The notes under the pieces: generated by a model | What the model was told of the DNA's origin: nothing | Seen by the model: only the letters and a program-made list of their open reading frames with translations | Database searches by the model: none | Program-made: the position numbers and the translations under genes | Shown here: positions 16,588 through 25,800 of the stretch, in pieces | How positions within the stretch are numbered: the stretch's first letter is position 1 | Layout of the letters: every line of letters starts with the position of its first letter | NCBI RefSeq assembly: GCF_001305515.1 | Contig: NZ_LJYW01000001.1 | Coordinates: 2,862,486-2,926,485, forward strand | DNA: 64,000 bases | Origin: Prosthecodimorpha hirschii | GTDB lineage: Bacteria; Pseudomonadota; Alphaproteobacteria; Rhizobiales; Ancalomicrobiaceae | Direction of reading: 5' to 3'

Positions 16588-18126
16588 ATGGTGAAGCGGG
16601 CAGCCGGTCCCTTGATGCAGGCGATCCGGCTCGACCGGACCTCGGAACTGGCCCTGCCGGTCCAGATCGGCGACGCCCTGCGCGAACTGGTGCTGTCCGG
16701 CGCACTGACGGCCGGCGACCGCCTGCCGGCGACCCGGACGCTGGCGCGCGAACTCGGCGTCGCGCGGGCGACGCTGGTCGAGTGCTTCGAGCGTCTGGCC
16801 GCGGAGGGCATCCTGGAGACCCGGATCGGCGACGGCACCTATGTCAGCGCCGCGGTCGGGGCGGAGCGGCCGCGCCAGGTCGCCGTTCTGACGCCGGGGG
16901 CCGCGCGGCCGGCCAGGCTCGCCCGTTCGATGGCCCTGGCGGCCTCCGAATTCACGCCGCGCCTGACCCACCAGCCGCGGCCCTTCACCACCGCCATGCC
17001 GTCCTTCGACGACTTCCCGATGGCGCAATGGGCGCGGCTCTCCGCCAAGCATTGGCGCAAGGCCCGCCACCAGGTGCTCGGCTATCCGGACCCGCACGGC
17101 CATGCTCCGCTGCGCAAGGCGATCGCGGCGCATCTGCGCTTCGATCGCGGCATCGAATGCGATTGGCGCTCGATCCTGATCGTGGCCGGCGCGCAGGATG
17201 CCTTCCAGCTGATCGCCGCGGCGCTGATCGATCCCGGCGATCCGGTCTGGTTCGAGAATCCCGGCGCGATCGGGGCGCGCAATTCCTTCGTGCTGCGCGG
17301 GGCCCGGCTGGTGCCGGTCCCGGTCGACGACAACGGCCTCGTGGTCGAGGCCGGCCTCGCCCGGGAGCGGAATTTCCGGCTCGCCTTCGTCACCCCATCG
17401 CATCAGCAGCCGCTCGGCGCGACGCTGTCGCTCGACCGCCGTCTGGCGCTCCTCAATGCCGCCGAGGCGGCGGACGGCTGGATCGTCGAGGACGACTGGG
17501 ACGGGGAATTCCGCCTGTCGGGCCAGCCGCTGCCGACCCTGAAGGGCATCGATCGCGGCGGGCGGGTGATCTATGTCGGCAGCTTCTCGAAATCGCTGTT
17601 CCCGGCGTTGCGGCTCGGCTTCATGCTGCCGCCGCCCTCCCTCGCCGATGCGCTCGCCCTCAGCCTGGAGGCCTTCTCGCCGGGCGTGCCGACCGTGGTG
17701 CAGGCCGTGGTGGCGGATTTCCTCGCCGAGGGCCATTTCGCCACCCATGTCCGGCGCATGCGCCGCATCTACGCGGAGCGCTATCGGGCCCTGAGTGCGG
17801 CGCTGGCCGGCCCGCTCGCCCGTTGGATGGACCCGGTGCCGACCACCACGGGCCTGCACACGGTCGCCTTCCTGAAGCCAGGCCTGTCGGCGGCGCGGCT
17901 GGCGCGGGCGGCCGACAAGCGCGGCCTGACGGTGGCGCCGATCGACCGGTTCTGCGTCGAGCCGATCGGCCGGGAGGGCGTGGTGCTCGGTTTCAGCGGC
18001 TTCACGCCGGCCCAGATCGGACACGCGACTGTCACACTGGCTGAGTCTCTGGCTGATATCGAGGCCGATGGCGTTCGCTCCGACATGCGGGCGGGCGCCG
18101 GGATTGGTCTGCCTGATTGGCCATAA
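16588..18126 (+). CDS. MocR-family regulator (GntR helix-turn-helix fused to PLP aminotransferase fold)
   Basis: The 512-residue protein has an N-terminal winged helix-turn-helix (about residues 25-90; LPATRTLARELGVARATLVE) joined by a linker to a class I aminotransferase fold. Lys335 (GSFSKSLFP) is the expected PLP-binding lysine, and EDDWDGEFR and the YPDPHG segment are typical. MocR proteins sense amino compounds or PLP adducts. The neighbouring Pot importer and GMC dehydrogenase suggest an amine or amino-acid-like effector. The ATG at 16588 starts directly before the regulator domain; upstream in-frame codons belong to the opposite-strand gene. It probably binds the twin dyads at 16514 and 18101. 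Confidence 0.9.
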   Translation: MVKRAAGPLMQAIRLDRTSELALPVQIGDALRELVLSGALTAGDRLPATRTLARELGVARATLVECFERLAAEGILETRIGDGTYVSAAVGAERPRQVAVLTPGAARPARLARSMALAASEFTPRLTHQPRPFTTAMPSFDDFPMAQWARLSAKHWRKARHQVLGYPDPHGHAPLRKAIAAHLRFDRGIECDWRSILIVAGAQDAFQLIAAALIDPGDPVWFENPGAIGARNSFVLRGARLVPVPVDDNGLVVEAGLARERNFRLAFVTPSHQQPLGATLSLDRRLALLNAAEAADGWIVEDDWDGEFRLSGQPLPTLKGIDRGGRVIYVGSFSKSLFPALRLGFMLPPPSLADALALSLEAFSPGVPTVVQAVVADFLAEGHFATHVRRMRRIYAERYRALSAALAGPLARWMDPVPTTTGLHTVAFLKPGLSAARLARAADKRGLTVAPIDRFCVEPIGREGVVLGFSGFTPAQIGHATVTLAESLADIEADGVRSDMRAGAGIGLPDWP

Positions 18127-18150
18127 TGGACCTGCCGAACAGACCAATCC
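18101..18150. promoter_or_regulatory. Candidate MocR operator in front of the Pot importer operon
   Basis: GGATTGGTCTG and CAGACCAATCC are perfect 11-bp inverted repeats separated by 28 bases. The dyad overlaps the MocR stop codon and ends 62 bases before the binding-protein gene. The GATTGG/CCAATC arms span exactly 48 bp, as at 16515-16562. A hairpin terminator is an alternative, but the long loop and missing U-tract argue against it. Confidence 0.55.
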
Positions 18151-18212
18151 CTTCATACTGTTCCAATCCGTCGGCCAGCTCGGCGCTGGCGTGCGGACCG
18201 AGGGAGAGACAC

Positions 18213-19280
18213 ATGAAGAGCTTCCAGCGTTTGCTCGCCGCGACGGCGGGCCTCGCCCTGCTGGCCATCGCCCACCCGGCCGAAGCCGAGACGCTTCGCC
18301 TCCTGACCTGGGGCGACTATGCGCCCGAGGCGGTCATCAAGAAGTTCAAGGCCGAGACCGGCATCGACGTCGAGGTCACGATCTCCAACAACGAGGACAT
18401 GATCTCCAAGCTGCGCGCCACCGGTGGCGCCGGCTTCGATCTCGCCCAGCCGAGCCAGGACCGCATCACCGGCCCGCAGACCGAATTCGGCATCTACAAG
18501 CCGATGGACCTGTCGAAGATCAAGGCCGAGCTGTTCATCCCCGAACTGCTCGAGGCCGCCAAGAAGAACACCGCCGTCGACGGCAAGGTCTATGGCGTCG
18601 CCCATCTCTGGGGCACCTCCGGCATGGTGGTCGACCGCGCCAAGGCGCCGGACATCAAGACCTTCGCGGATCTGTGCAAGCCCGAATACAAGGGCAAGGT
18701 CTCGATGCGCCTGAAGCGCACCGCCCTGCTCGGCATGGCCTTCGCGGCCGGCGACGATCCCTTCGCGGCCTATTCGGACAAGGCCAAGTACCAGGCCATC
18801 ATCGAGAAGGCCGGCCAGAAGCTGGCCGACTGCAAGCCCAACGTGAAGGCCTACTGGACCGGGTCCGACCAGCTCCTCGGCATGATCCGCTCCGGCGAGA
18901 TCGTCGCCTCCGAGGCCTGGGATTCGACCGGCTTCAAGCTCAACGGCGAGAATGCGTCGATCAACTTCGTCGCGCCCTCGACCGGCGCGCTCGGCTGGAT
19001 CGACACCTTCGCGCTGCCGGCCAAGGGCAAGAACGACGAAGCCGCCTACAAGTGGATCAACTTCGTCATGAAGCCCGAGATCGCCGCGCAGATCGTGGAA
19101 TCCTCGGGCAGCTTCTCGGCCTCGAAGGGCTCGGACGCGCTCGTCTCGGAGAAGCTGCGCAAGTCCTTCCAGGAGGCCTTCCCGGCCTCGGTGATCGCCA
19201 ACATCAAGTGGTTCCCGGCGATCCCGGCGGGCCTCGAAGAGATGGAAGGCAAGATCCTGGACCGCGTCTCGGCCAAGTGA
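18213..19280 (+). CDS. Spermidine/putrescine-type (PotD/PotF family) ABC substrate-binding protein
   Basis: The 355-residue periplasmic protein has a signal peptide (MKSFQRLLAATAGLALL to the cleavage site near AEAE) and the PotD-family start TLRLLTWGDYAPEAVIKKF. Later blocks (GVAHLWGTSGMVVD, YWTGSDQLLGMIRSGEI) fit the same family. The start was set at 18213, 6 bases after a GGGAGAG ribosome site; codons upstream overlap the operator. It heads an operon for ABC uptake and an oxidoreductase. Polyamines, amino-sugar acids or betaine-like amines are possible ligands. Confidence 0.9.
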   Translation: MKSFQRLLAATAGLALLAIAHPAEAETLRLLTWGDYAPEAVIKKFKAETGIDVEVTISNNEDMISKLRATGGAGFDLAQPSQDRITGPQTEFGIYKPMDLSKIKAELFIPELLEAAKKNTAVDGKVYGVAHLWGTSGMVVDRAKAPDIKTFADLCKPEYKGKVSMRLKRTALLGMAFAAGDDPFAAYSDKAKYQAIIEKAGQKLADCKPNVKAYWTGSDQLLGMIRSGEIVASEAWDSTGFKLNGENASINFVAPSTGALGWIDTFALPAKGKNDEAAYKWINFVMKPEIAAQIVESSGSFSASKGSDALVSEKLRKSFQEAFPASVIANIKWFPAIPAGLEEMEGKILDRVSAK

Positions 19281-19359
19281 GGCCGTTCGCGTTTCCGCGC
19301 TGACACCCTGCCCGTCCGGCCAGCCGGACGGGCCCCTTCATCCGGCGGCCGGGACGCCC

Positions 19360-20538
19360 ATGTCGATCGATCTCGAAGTCCGCACCGTCTCGAAGCGCTT
19401 CGGCCGCTTCACCGCCGTGCACGACGTCTCCCTGCAGGTGCCGAAAGGCTCCTTCTTCTCGATCCTGGGGCCGTCCGGCTGCGGCAAGACCACGCTGATG
19501 CGCATGATCGCCGGCTTCGAGCAGCCGAGCGCCGGCGACATCCTGATCAACGGCGCCTCGGTGCTGGCGACGCCGCCGAACCGGCGGCCGGTCAACATGG
19601 TGTTCCAGCATCTCGCCCTGTTCCCGATGATGACGGTCGCTGGCAATGTCGGCTACGGCCTGCGCCGCCGCGGCCTGCCGCGCGAGGACATCGCCCGCAA
19701 GGTCGACGCCGTGCTGGCCCGGGTCGGGCTCGCCACGGCCGGGCCGAAGCGCATCGACCAGCTCTCCGGCGGCCAGAAGCAGCGCGTCGCCATCGCCCGC
19801 TGCATGGTGCTGGAGCCGACCGTGCTCCTGCTCGACGAACCGCTCGGCGCGCTGGATCTGAAGCTGCGCGAGCACATGAAGGTCGAGCTGAAGCAGCTGC
19901 AGCATCAGTTCGGCACCACCTTCGTCTACATCACCCACGACCAGTCCGAGGCGCTGGTCATGTCCGACCAGGTCGCGGTGATGAATGGCGGCCGCTTCGA
20001 GCAGGTCGGCACCCCGCAGGACCTCTACTATCGCCCGTCGAGCGCCTTCGTGGCCGGCTTCGTCGGCGACAGCCAGCGCTGGATGGCGACCGTCACGGCG
20101 GCCGACGCCGGCCGCTTGAGGGTCCGCACGGACTCCGGCCTGACGATCGCCGCGACGGCGGCCGAGGGAGCATCGATCGCCGTCGGCGCCCGGGTCGAGA
20201 TCTTCGTGCGGCCCGAGGCGATCGTGCTGGAGCCCGGCGGGTCGCCCGCCCGCAGCGCCGAGGACGGCGTCAACCAATTCGACGGGTCCGTGGACAGCCT
20301 GCTCTTCAACGGAGCGGCCAGTCGGACCCTGGTCACGGTCGCGGCGGCCGCGGCTCCGGGACAGCGCGACACGCTCGCGGTCGCCTTGCCGGCCGGCCTG
20401 CCGACCGGCGGCCTGGCCCCGGGCGAGGCGGTCCGGCTGCGCTTCCCGGCCGACCGCGCCATCGCCTTTGCGGCGCCTTCCGGCGCGGCGCCTTCCGGCG
20501 CGGCGCCTTCCAGCGCGGCATCGGAGACGGCGTCGTGA
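19360..20538 (+). CDS. potA: Spermidine/putrescine-type ABC transporter ATP-binding protein (PotA family)
   Basis: The 392-residue ATPase has Walker A GPSGCGKTT at residues 37-45, signature LSGGQKQRVAIAR, Walker B LLLDEPLGALDLKLR and a C-terminal TOBE-type regulatory domain. The last about 20 residues are a simple GAAPS repeat encoded by three 15-bp units at 20470-20514. The stop overlaps the permease start. The symbol reflects family, not proven polyamine transport. Confidence 0.9.
   Translation: MSIDLEVRTVSKRFGRFTAVHDVSLQVPKGSFFSILGPSGCGKTTLMRMIAGFEQPSAGDILINGASVLATPPNRRPVNMVFQHLALFPMMTVAGNVGYGLRRRGLPREDIARKVDAVLARVGLATAGPKRIDQLSGGQKQRVAIARCMVLEPTVLLLDEPLGALDLKLREHMKVELKQLQHQFGTTFVYITHDQSEALVMSDQVAVMNGGRFEQVGTPQDLYYRPSSAFVAGFVGDSQRWMATVTAADAGRLRVRTDSGLTIAATAAEGASIAVGARVEIFVRPEAIVLEPGGSPARSAEDGVNQFDGSVDSLLFNGAASRTLVTVAAAAAPGQRDTLAVALPAGLPTGGLAPGEAVRLRFPADRAIAFAAPSGAAPSGAAPSSAASETAS
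20470..20514 (+). repeat. Three tandem 15-bp units at the 3' end of the PotA-like gene
   Basis: GCGGCGCCTTCCGGC is repeated three times, the last copy with one change, and encodes the GAAPS repeats at the protein tail. The unit keeps the reading frame, so copy number can change without a frameshift. Confidence 0.85.
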
Positions 20539-21428
20539 GCGCCCCGGCGTCCATCCCGGTCGACCCGCGCCGAGATGGGCGCCGGCTGGCGTTGCTGCTG
20601 GTCGCGACGCCCTTCGTGCTCTGGATCCTCCTGATCGTCGTCATCCCGCATGTCGACCTCCTGCTGATCTCGCTGCACGAGAAGGTCGCCCCGCGCGTCT
20701 TCAAGACGGGCATCCGCAACTATGTCGAGTTCTTCGGCGAGCCGGTCTATGTCCAGGCCCTGGTCCGCACCGTGGCGATGTCGCTGCTGGCGACCGCGCT
20801 GACGCTGGTGATCGCCTTTCCGGTCGCCTACTACATCGCCAAATTGGCGCGCGGCCGCGCCCGGACGGCGCTGTTCATGGCCTGCCTGCTGCCCTTCTGG
20901 GTCAGCGAACTGGTCCGCGTCTTCGGCTGGATGATGATCCTGCGCGAGACGGGCCTGCTCTCCAACCTGCTCATCTGGGCCGGCATCACCGCCGGGCCGG
21001 TCGAATTCCTCTACAACGACGTGGTCGTGATGATCGGCCTCGTCTACACCTCGCTCCTGTTCATGGTCGTGCCGCTGATCTCCGCGCTCGACAGCCTCGA
21101 CGACAGCCTGATCGAGGCCGGCTACGATCTCGGCGGCAATGCCGTCTCGATCCTGCGCGAGGTGGTCGTGCCGCACGCCATGCCGGGCATCGTCGCCGGA
21201 TCGATCGTGGTCTTCATGCTGACGCTCGGCAACTACCTGACCCCGACGCTGCTCGGCGGCAAGTCGAGCCAGTGGTTCACGGCGCAGATCTACACGCAGT
21301 TCATCACGCGCTTCAATTGGGAGGTCGGCTCCGCCTTCGGCTTCGTGCTGCTGGCGACCTCGAGCCTGATCGTCTGGATCGGCCTGCGGCTGACCGGCCA
21401 GTCCCTGTCGTCGACGCTGGGGCGCTAG
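20535..21428 (+). CDS. potB: Spermidine/putrescine-type ABC permease (PotB family)
   Basis: The 297-residue inner-membrane protein has about six helices and the binding-protein-dependent transport signature in the cytoplasmic loop (EAGYDLGGNAVSILREVVVPHAMPGIVAG), which docks on the ATPase. It starts with a 4-base overlap with the ATPase gene. It pairs with the next permease to form the channel. Confidence 0.9.
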   Translation: MSAPASIPVDPRRDGRRLALLLVATPFVLWILLIVVIPHVDLLLISLHEKVAPRVFKTGIRNYVEFFGEPVYVQALVRTVAMSLLATALTLVIAFPVAYYIAKLARGRARTALFMACLLPFWVSELVRVFGWMMILRETGLLSNLLIWAGITAGPVEFLYNDVVVMIGLVYTSLLFMVVPLISALDSLDDSLIEAGYDLGGNAVSILREVVVPHAMPGIVAGSIVVFMLTLGNYLTPTLLGGKSSQWFTAQIYTQFITRFNWEVGSAFGFVLLATSSLIVWIGLRLTGQSLSSTLGR

Positions 21429-21431
21429 ACC

Positions 21432-22301
21432 ATGCTGCGCACCCTGCCCCGCTCGCCCGTCGTCGATGCCGCCTACAAGGCCTATGTCGGCCTGTTCCTG
21501 ATCTATCTGGCCCTGCCGCTGATCGTCGTCGCCGTCTTCGCCTTCAACGATTCGCTGTTTCCGGCGCTGCCCTGGCGCGGCTTCACGCTGGACTGGTTCG
21601 TCGGCACGACGGACCCCAAGCTCGGCCTGCTCCAGGATCGCAACATCCTGCGCGGCATCGGCAATTCGGTGCTGGTCGCGATCGCCACCACGGCCGTCTC
21701 GATCCTGGTCGGCACCACCACCGCCTTCCTGTTCGAGCGGCACGACTTCCCCTTCAAGAGCTTCGCCTATCTGATGATGCTGGCGCCGCTCGTCATCCCC
21801 GGCGTGATCCTCGGCATCTCGATCCTGGCCTTCTCGTCGACCGTCGCCAACGCGCTCGACGACCGCTTCGGCTGGGAGGTGGCGGCCCTCCGGCCCGGCC
21901 TCCTGCTGGTCGTGCTCGGCCAGTTCTCCTTCATCGCCACCATCGCCACGCTGGTGATCGCCGCCCGTCTGCGCAAGTTCGACCGGGCGCTGGAGGAGGC
22001 CGCCTTCGATCTCGGCGCGACCCCGGCCGCCGCCTTCCTGACCGTGACGCTGCCCTATCTGGCCCCGGCGCTGATCGGCGCCGGTCTGGTCGCCTTCCTG
22101 ATCTCGTTCGAGAATTTCAACACGACGCTGATGCTGGTCGGGTCCGACCCGCCGCTGACGATCACCATGTTCGACCGCATGAAACAGGGCTCGACGCCGG
22201 TCCTGAACGCGGTCTCGCTGTTCCTGATGGTCGGGTCTGGCCTGATCGGCCTGATCTCGGTCATGGTCCAGCGCGACCGCGGCGAGGGCCGCGCCGGCTG
22301 A
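21432..22301 (+). CDS. potC: Spermidine/putrescine-type ABC permease (PotC family)
   Basis: The 289-residue permease has the matching loop EEAAFDLGATPAAAFLTVTLPYLAPALIG and six predicted helices. It starts three bases after potB and completes the importer. The gene for the GMC oxidoreductase follows after 10 bases. Confidence 0.9.
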   Translation: MLRTLPRSPVVDAAYKAYVGLFLIYLALPLIVVAVFAFNDSLFPALPWRGFTLDWFVGTTDPKLGLLQDRNILRGIGNSVLVAIATTAVSILVGTTTAFLFERHDFPFKSFAYLMMLAPLVIPGVILGISILAFSSTVANALDDRFGWEVAALRPGLLLVVLGQFSFIATIATLVIAARLRKFDRALEEAAFDLGATPAAAFLTVTLPYLAPALIGAGLVAFLISFENFNTTLMLVGSDPPLTITMFDRMKQGSTPVLNAVSLFLMVGSGLIGLISVMVQRDRGEGRAG

Positions 22302-22311
22302 CGGGGTTCCG

Positions 22312-23937
22312 ATGGAAAACTATGACTGGATCGTGGTCGGCGCGGGCTCGGCCGGATGCGTCGTGGCCGGACGGCTGGCGGAAGCCGGTCGCGGCCGCAT
22401 CCTGGTGCTGGAGGCCGGTCCGCGCGACCTGAGCCCCTGGATCCATCTGCCGATCGGCTACGGCAAGACCTTCTATGCGCCGCGGCTGAACTGGATGTAC
22501 CGCACCGAACCCGTGCCGGGCCTGGACGGCCGCGTCGTCTATCAGCCGCGCGGCAAGGTGGTCGGCGGATCGAGCTCGATCAACGCCATGGTCTGGTCGC
22601 GCGGGCAGGCGGAGGATTTCGACGGCTGGGCGGCGGCCGGCAATCCCGGCTGGTCCGGCGCCGACGTGCTGGCCGCCTACCGGCGCATGGAGGACCATGC
22701 GCTCGGCGCCTCCGACTGGCACGGCGCCGGCGGCCCGGTCCACATCTCCGACATTGCCGGCGAGTGCCACCCGCTGACCGCCCTGTTCGTCCGCGCCGGA
22801 CTTGAGGCCGGGCTGCGACCCAATCCGGACCTGAACGGCGCCACCACCGAGGGCGTCGGCCACTACCAGATCACCACCCGCAACGGCCGTCGCGTGTCGG
22901 CCGCCACCGCCTATCTGAAGCCCGCCCTGAAGACCGGCCGCGTCCGGCTGGTTACCGGCGCGCTGGCCGAACGGATCCTGTTCGAAGGCCACCGCGCCGT
23001 CGGCATCCGCTACCGGCGCGGCGGGCGGGTGCACGAGGCGCGGGCCGGCGGCGGCGTCATCCTGACGGCCGGCGCCTTCAACTCGCCGCAACTGCTGCAA
23101 CTGTCGGGGATCGGTCCGGCCGACCTGCTCGCCCGGCACGGCATCGCGCCGCGCGTCGACAGACCCGCCGTCGGACGGCACCTGCAGGACCATCTCTGCT
23201 ACGACCATGTCTACCGGGCGCGCCGTCCGAGCCTGAACGACGACCTGCTGCCGCTGATCGGCCAGATCCGCGCCGGGCTCGCCTATCTGTTCGGCCGGCG
23301 CGGGCCGCTGTCGCTGAGCGTCAACCAGGGCGGCGGCTTCTTCCGCACCCGCGCCGATCTCGACCGGCCCGACATGCAGCTCTATTTCTCGCCGCTCTCC
23401 TACGAACGGGCGCTTCCGGGCGTGCGCGCCCTGATGAAGCCCGACCCCTTCTCGGGCTTCTCGACCAGCGTTTCGCCCTGCCGGCCGACCAGCCGCGGCC
23501 ATGTCGCGATCCGCTCCGCCGACCCGTCCGCGGCGCCGTCGATCGTGCCGAACTATCTCGACACCGAGGAGGATCGCACCACGATCCTGGCCGGTGCCCG
23601 CTTCCTGCGCCGGCTCGCCGCAACACCGACCTTCCGCGACCTGATCGCCGACGAACTGAAGCCCGGCCCGGACTGCGCCTCCGACGAGGCGCTGGCCGCC
23701 GACATCCGGGCGCGCGCCTATTCGGTCTTCCATCCCTGCGGCACCTGCCGGATGGGCCCGGACCCGGCCGATCATGTGGTCGGTCCGGATCTCAAGGTCC
23801 ATGGCGTCGACGGACTGCGGGTCGCCGATGCCTCGATCTTTCCGACCGTCCCGTCCGGCAACACCAACGCCCCGGCCATGATGGTCGGCTGGATGGCGGC
23901 CGACCGAATCCTGGCCGAAACGGCGGCGCGCCGATAG
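22312..23937 (+). CDS. GMC-family FAD oxidoreductase (choline dehydrogenase-like)
   Basis: The 541-residue flavoprotein has an N-terminal FAD dinucleotide fold (DWIVVGAGSAGCVVAGRL), the GMC signature blocks GKVVGGSSSINAMVWSRG and TAGAFNSPQLLQLSGIG, and the C-terminal active-site region HPCGTCRMGP followed by VDGLRVADASIFP and SGNTNAP. Such enzymes oxidise alcohols to aldehydes. As the last gene of the Pot operon it probably acts on the imported compound, and the aldehyde dehydrogenase at 13778 could take the next step. The link between the two operons is supported by the shared dyad, otherwise inferred. Confidence 0.88.
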   Translation: MENYDWIVVGAGSAGCVVAGRLAEAGRGRILVLEAGPRDLSPWIHLPIGYGKTFYAPRLNWMYRTEPVPGLDGRVVYQPRGKVVGGSSSINAMVWSRGQAEDFDGWAAAGNPGWSGADVLAAYRRMEDHALGASDWHGAGGPVHISDIAGECHPLTALFVRAGLEAGLRPNPDLNGATTEGVGHYQITTRNGRRVSAATAYLKPALKTGRVRLVTGALAERILFEGHRAVGIRYRRGGRVHEARAGGGVILTAGAFNSPQLLQLSGIGPADLLARHGIAPRVDRPAVGRHLQDHLCYDHVYRARRPSLNDDLLPLIGQIRAGLAYLFGRRGPLSLSVNQGGGFFRTRADLDRPDMQLYFSPLSYERALPGVRALMKPDPFSGFSTSVSPCRPTSRGHVAIRSADPSAAPSIVPNYLDTEEDRTTILAGARFLRRLAATPTFRDLIADELKPGPDCASDEALAADIRARAYSVFHPCGTCRMGPDPADHVVGPDLKVHGVDGLRVADASIFPTVPSGNTNAPAMMVGWMAADRILAETAARR

Positions 23938-23950
23938 GCGGCGGGTCGGA

Positions 23951-24868
23951 TCAGTCGACCTCGATCCAGTCGCGGAACCGGAAGGTGTTGGCGAGCACTT
24001 CCGGCCGGGCATTGCCGAGCGCCAGGGTGCGGCGGCGCAGGTCGTCGAGCGCCTCGGCGCGGTCGGTCTTGGGCAGGCTGTCGGCCCGGAACGGCGTGCC
24101 GATCGTGACGCGCAGGTCGCGTCCCATCCGGCGCCGGGTTTCGTGGAAGATCAGGGCGACGCGCAGCGGATAGTTGAGGTGGCTGGCGACCTGGAACAGG
24201 CGCGAATTCTGGCCATGGAAGAACACCGGCACGACCAGCAGGTCCGGCACGGCGAGGAGCCGCGCGACGAAGACGTGCCAGGGATGCTCCAGCGCCGGCC
24301 CGCGCAGGGGACGCCCGGCCGTTGCGATGCCGCCGCCCGGGAAGATGCCGACGGCGTGGCCGTCGGTGAGCCACTCGATGGCGCGCTGGCGGGTCCGCAC
24401 CGTGGTCAGGCGCGCCGCCGCGCTGCGATCGAAATCGACCGGCAGCAGGTAGGGCCGCGCTTCCGGCACCTGGCACAGCATGCTGTGCGTCATGATCTTC
24501 AGATCCGGCCGCACCTTGGTGGCGAGGCAGCCGAGGGTGAGGCCGTCGATGACGCCGAAGGGGTGGTTGGCCAGGAACAGCACCGGCCGGTCGGTCGGGA
24601 TCTCGGCGAGCGGATGGCCGTCGAAGCGCGGTCGCACGCGCAGCAGATCGAGCGCCGCCTCGAAGAAGGATTTCGACCGGTCGCCGCTCGCCGCCCAGTC
24701 GCGATAGAGCCGCTCCAGCCGCGCCTGACCGGTCACGGCTTCGACCACGCGGATCAGCGCCCGGTCGAACGGCTTCTGCTCGGGTCTGGCATAGCTGAAC
24801 CGGAAGTCTTCAGACGCCTCGGGGGAGAATACAGCAGCAGGATATTCGCTTTCGACTTCGATCATCAT
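23951..24868 (-). CDS. Lysophospholipid acyltransferase-like protein (PlsC superfamily)
   Basis: The 305-residue protein has an acyltransferase core with FLANHPFGVIDG as the His/Asp catalytic region, the GIFPGGGIAT block that binds the phosphate and VVPVFFHGQNSRLFQVA further on. This looks like the group related to hemolysin-type or ornithine-lipid acyltransferases rather than standard PlsC, where the spacing is HX4D; here it is HX5D. Convergent with the GMC gene, 13 bases apart. No partner gene lies beside it. Membrane-lipid or lipoamino-acid acylation is likely, the exact product unknown. Confidence 0.78.
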   Translation of the reverse strand: MMIEVESEYPAAVFSPEASEDFRFSYARPEQKPFDRALIRVVEAVTGQARLERLYRDWAASGDRSKSFFEAALDLLRVRPRFDGHPLAEIPTDRPVLFLANHPFGVIDGLTLGCLATKVRPDLKIMTHSMLCQVPEARPYLLPVDFDRSAAARLTTVRTRQRAIEWLTDGHAVGIFPGGGIATAGRPLRGPALEHPWHVFVARLLAVPDLLVVPVFFHGQNSRLFQVASHLNYPLRVALIFHETRRRMGRDLRVTIGTPFRADSLPKTDRAEALDDLRRRTLALGNARPEVLANTFRFRDWIEVD

Positions 24869-25005
24869 CGTCCGTCCGGCTAACTCTCCGAGAATGATCC
24901 GGTCTCGTGAAGCCCGTATGACGGCGCGGAGACGGAAACCCGGATTGGGCGGGGCGGACGGTGAAGGCGCTACGGCGGCGAAGCCGCTACGGCGGCGTAG
25001 ACGCC

Positions 25006-25800
25006 CTACATGGTCGTCGTCATGCCGCCGTCGACGGCGATCTGCTGGCCGGTGACGTAGCTGCCGGCGCGCGAGGCGAGCATCAGGGCGACGCCGGCGA
25101 TCTCCTCCGGCCTGGCCCAGCGCTTCAGCGCGGTGCGGTCGACGACGCGCTGCACGAAGGCGGCGTCGGCCATCAGCGGGCGGCTGAGGTCGGTCTCGAC
25201 ATAGCCGGGCGCGATGCAGTTGCAGGTGATGCCGTGCGGGCCGAGTTCGGCGGCGAGCGAACGGGTCAGGCCGGCGAGCCCGGCCTTGGAGGCGACATAG
25301 GCGTGGATGGTGGCGCGGCCGAGGATGCCGGTGATCGAACTCGTGAAGACGATCCGGCCGGAGCCCTGGCGCCGCATCGGCCCGGCCGCCGCCTGGGCCA
25401 GGAACAGGGCCGAGCGCAGGTTGGTGTCCAGGATCGCGTCCCAGGCCTCGACCGTCCAGTCGCCGAGCGCGGCCCGGCTGGTCGCCCCCGCATTGCCGAC
25501 CAGAATGTCGAGCCGGCCGTGCCGCGCCACGATGGCGGCGACCGCCTGCGCGCCGGCGTCGGCGTCGGCGACATCGAACGGCGCGGTCTCGCAGGCGATC
25601 CCGGCCGCCTGCAGGGCCGCGGCACCGGCCGCGAGCGAGGCGGCCGAACGGGCATTGAGCACCACCGTGGCACCGGCCCGGCCGAGCGCCGACGCGATGG
25701 CGAAGCCGATGCCGCGCGAGGCGCCGGTGACCAGCGCGATCTGGCCGGTCAGGTCGAAATAGGTGGCCGGGGCGGGCGCGAGATCCTCGGGCGCGCTCAT
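25006..25800 (-). CDS. Short-chain dehydrogenase/reductase
   Basis: The 264-residue classical SDR has an NAD(P) site TGASRGIG, the NAG motif (GNAGATS), catalytic Ser in FTSSITG and YxxxK in YVASKAG. The start at 25800 overlaps the stop of aroE (ATGA); an upstream in-frame start at 25863 would lie inside aroE. The C-terminal VTGQQIAVDGGMTTTM is typical of 3-oxoacyl reductase-like or gluconate dehydrogenase-like SDRs. With aroE and a Liv importer it may act on a hydroaromatic or polyol acid. Confidence 0.85.
   Translation of the reverse strand: MSAPEDLAPAPATYFDLTGQIALVTGASRGIGFAIASALGRAGATVVLNARSAASLAAGAAALQAAGIACETAPFDVADADAGAQAVAAIVARHGRLDILVGNAGATSRAALGDWTVEAWDAILDTNLRSALFLAQAAAGPMRRQGSGRIVFTSSITGILGRATIHAYVASKAGLAGLTRSLAAELGPHGITCNCIAPGYVETDLSRPLMADAAFVQRVVDRTALKRWARPEEIAGVALMLASRAGSYVTGQQIAVDGGMTTTM

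Noticed and set aside
24961..25005. GCTACGGCGGCG occurring twice as a possible repeat element
   Set aside because: Only two short low-complexity copies in a GC-rich gap; nothing further supports a function.
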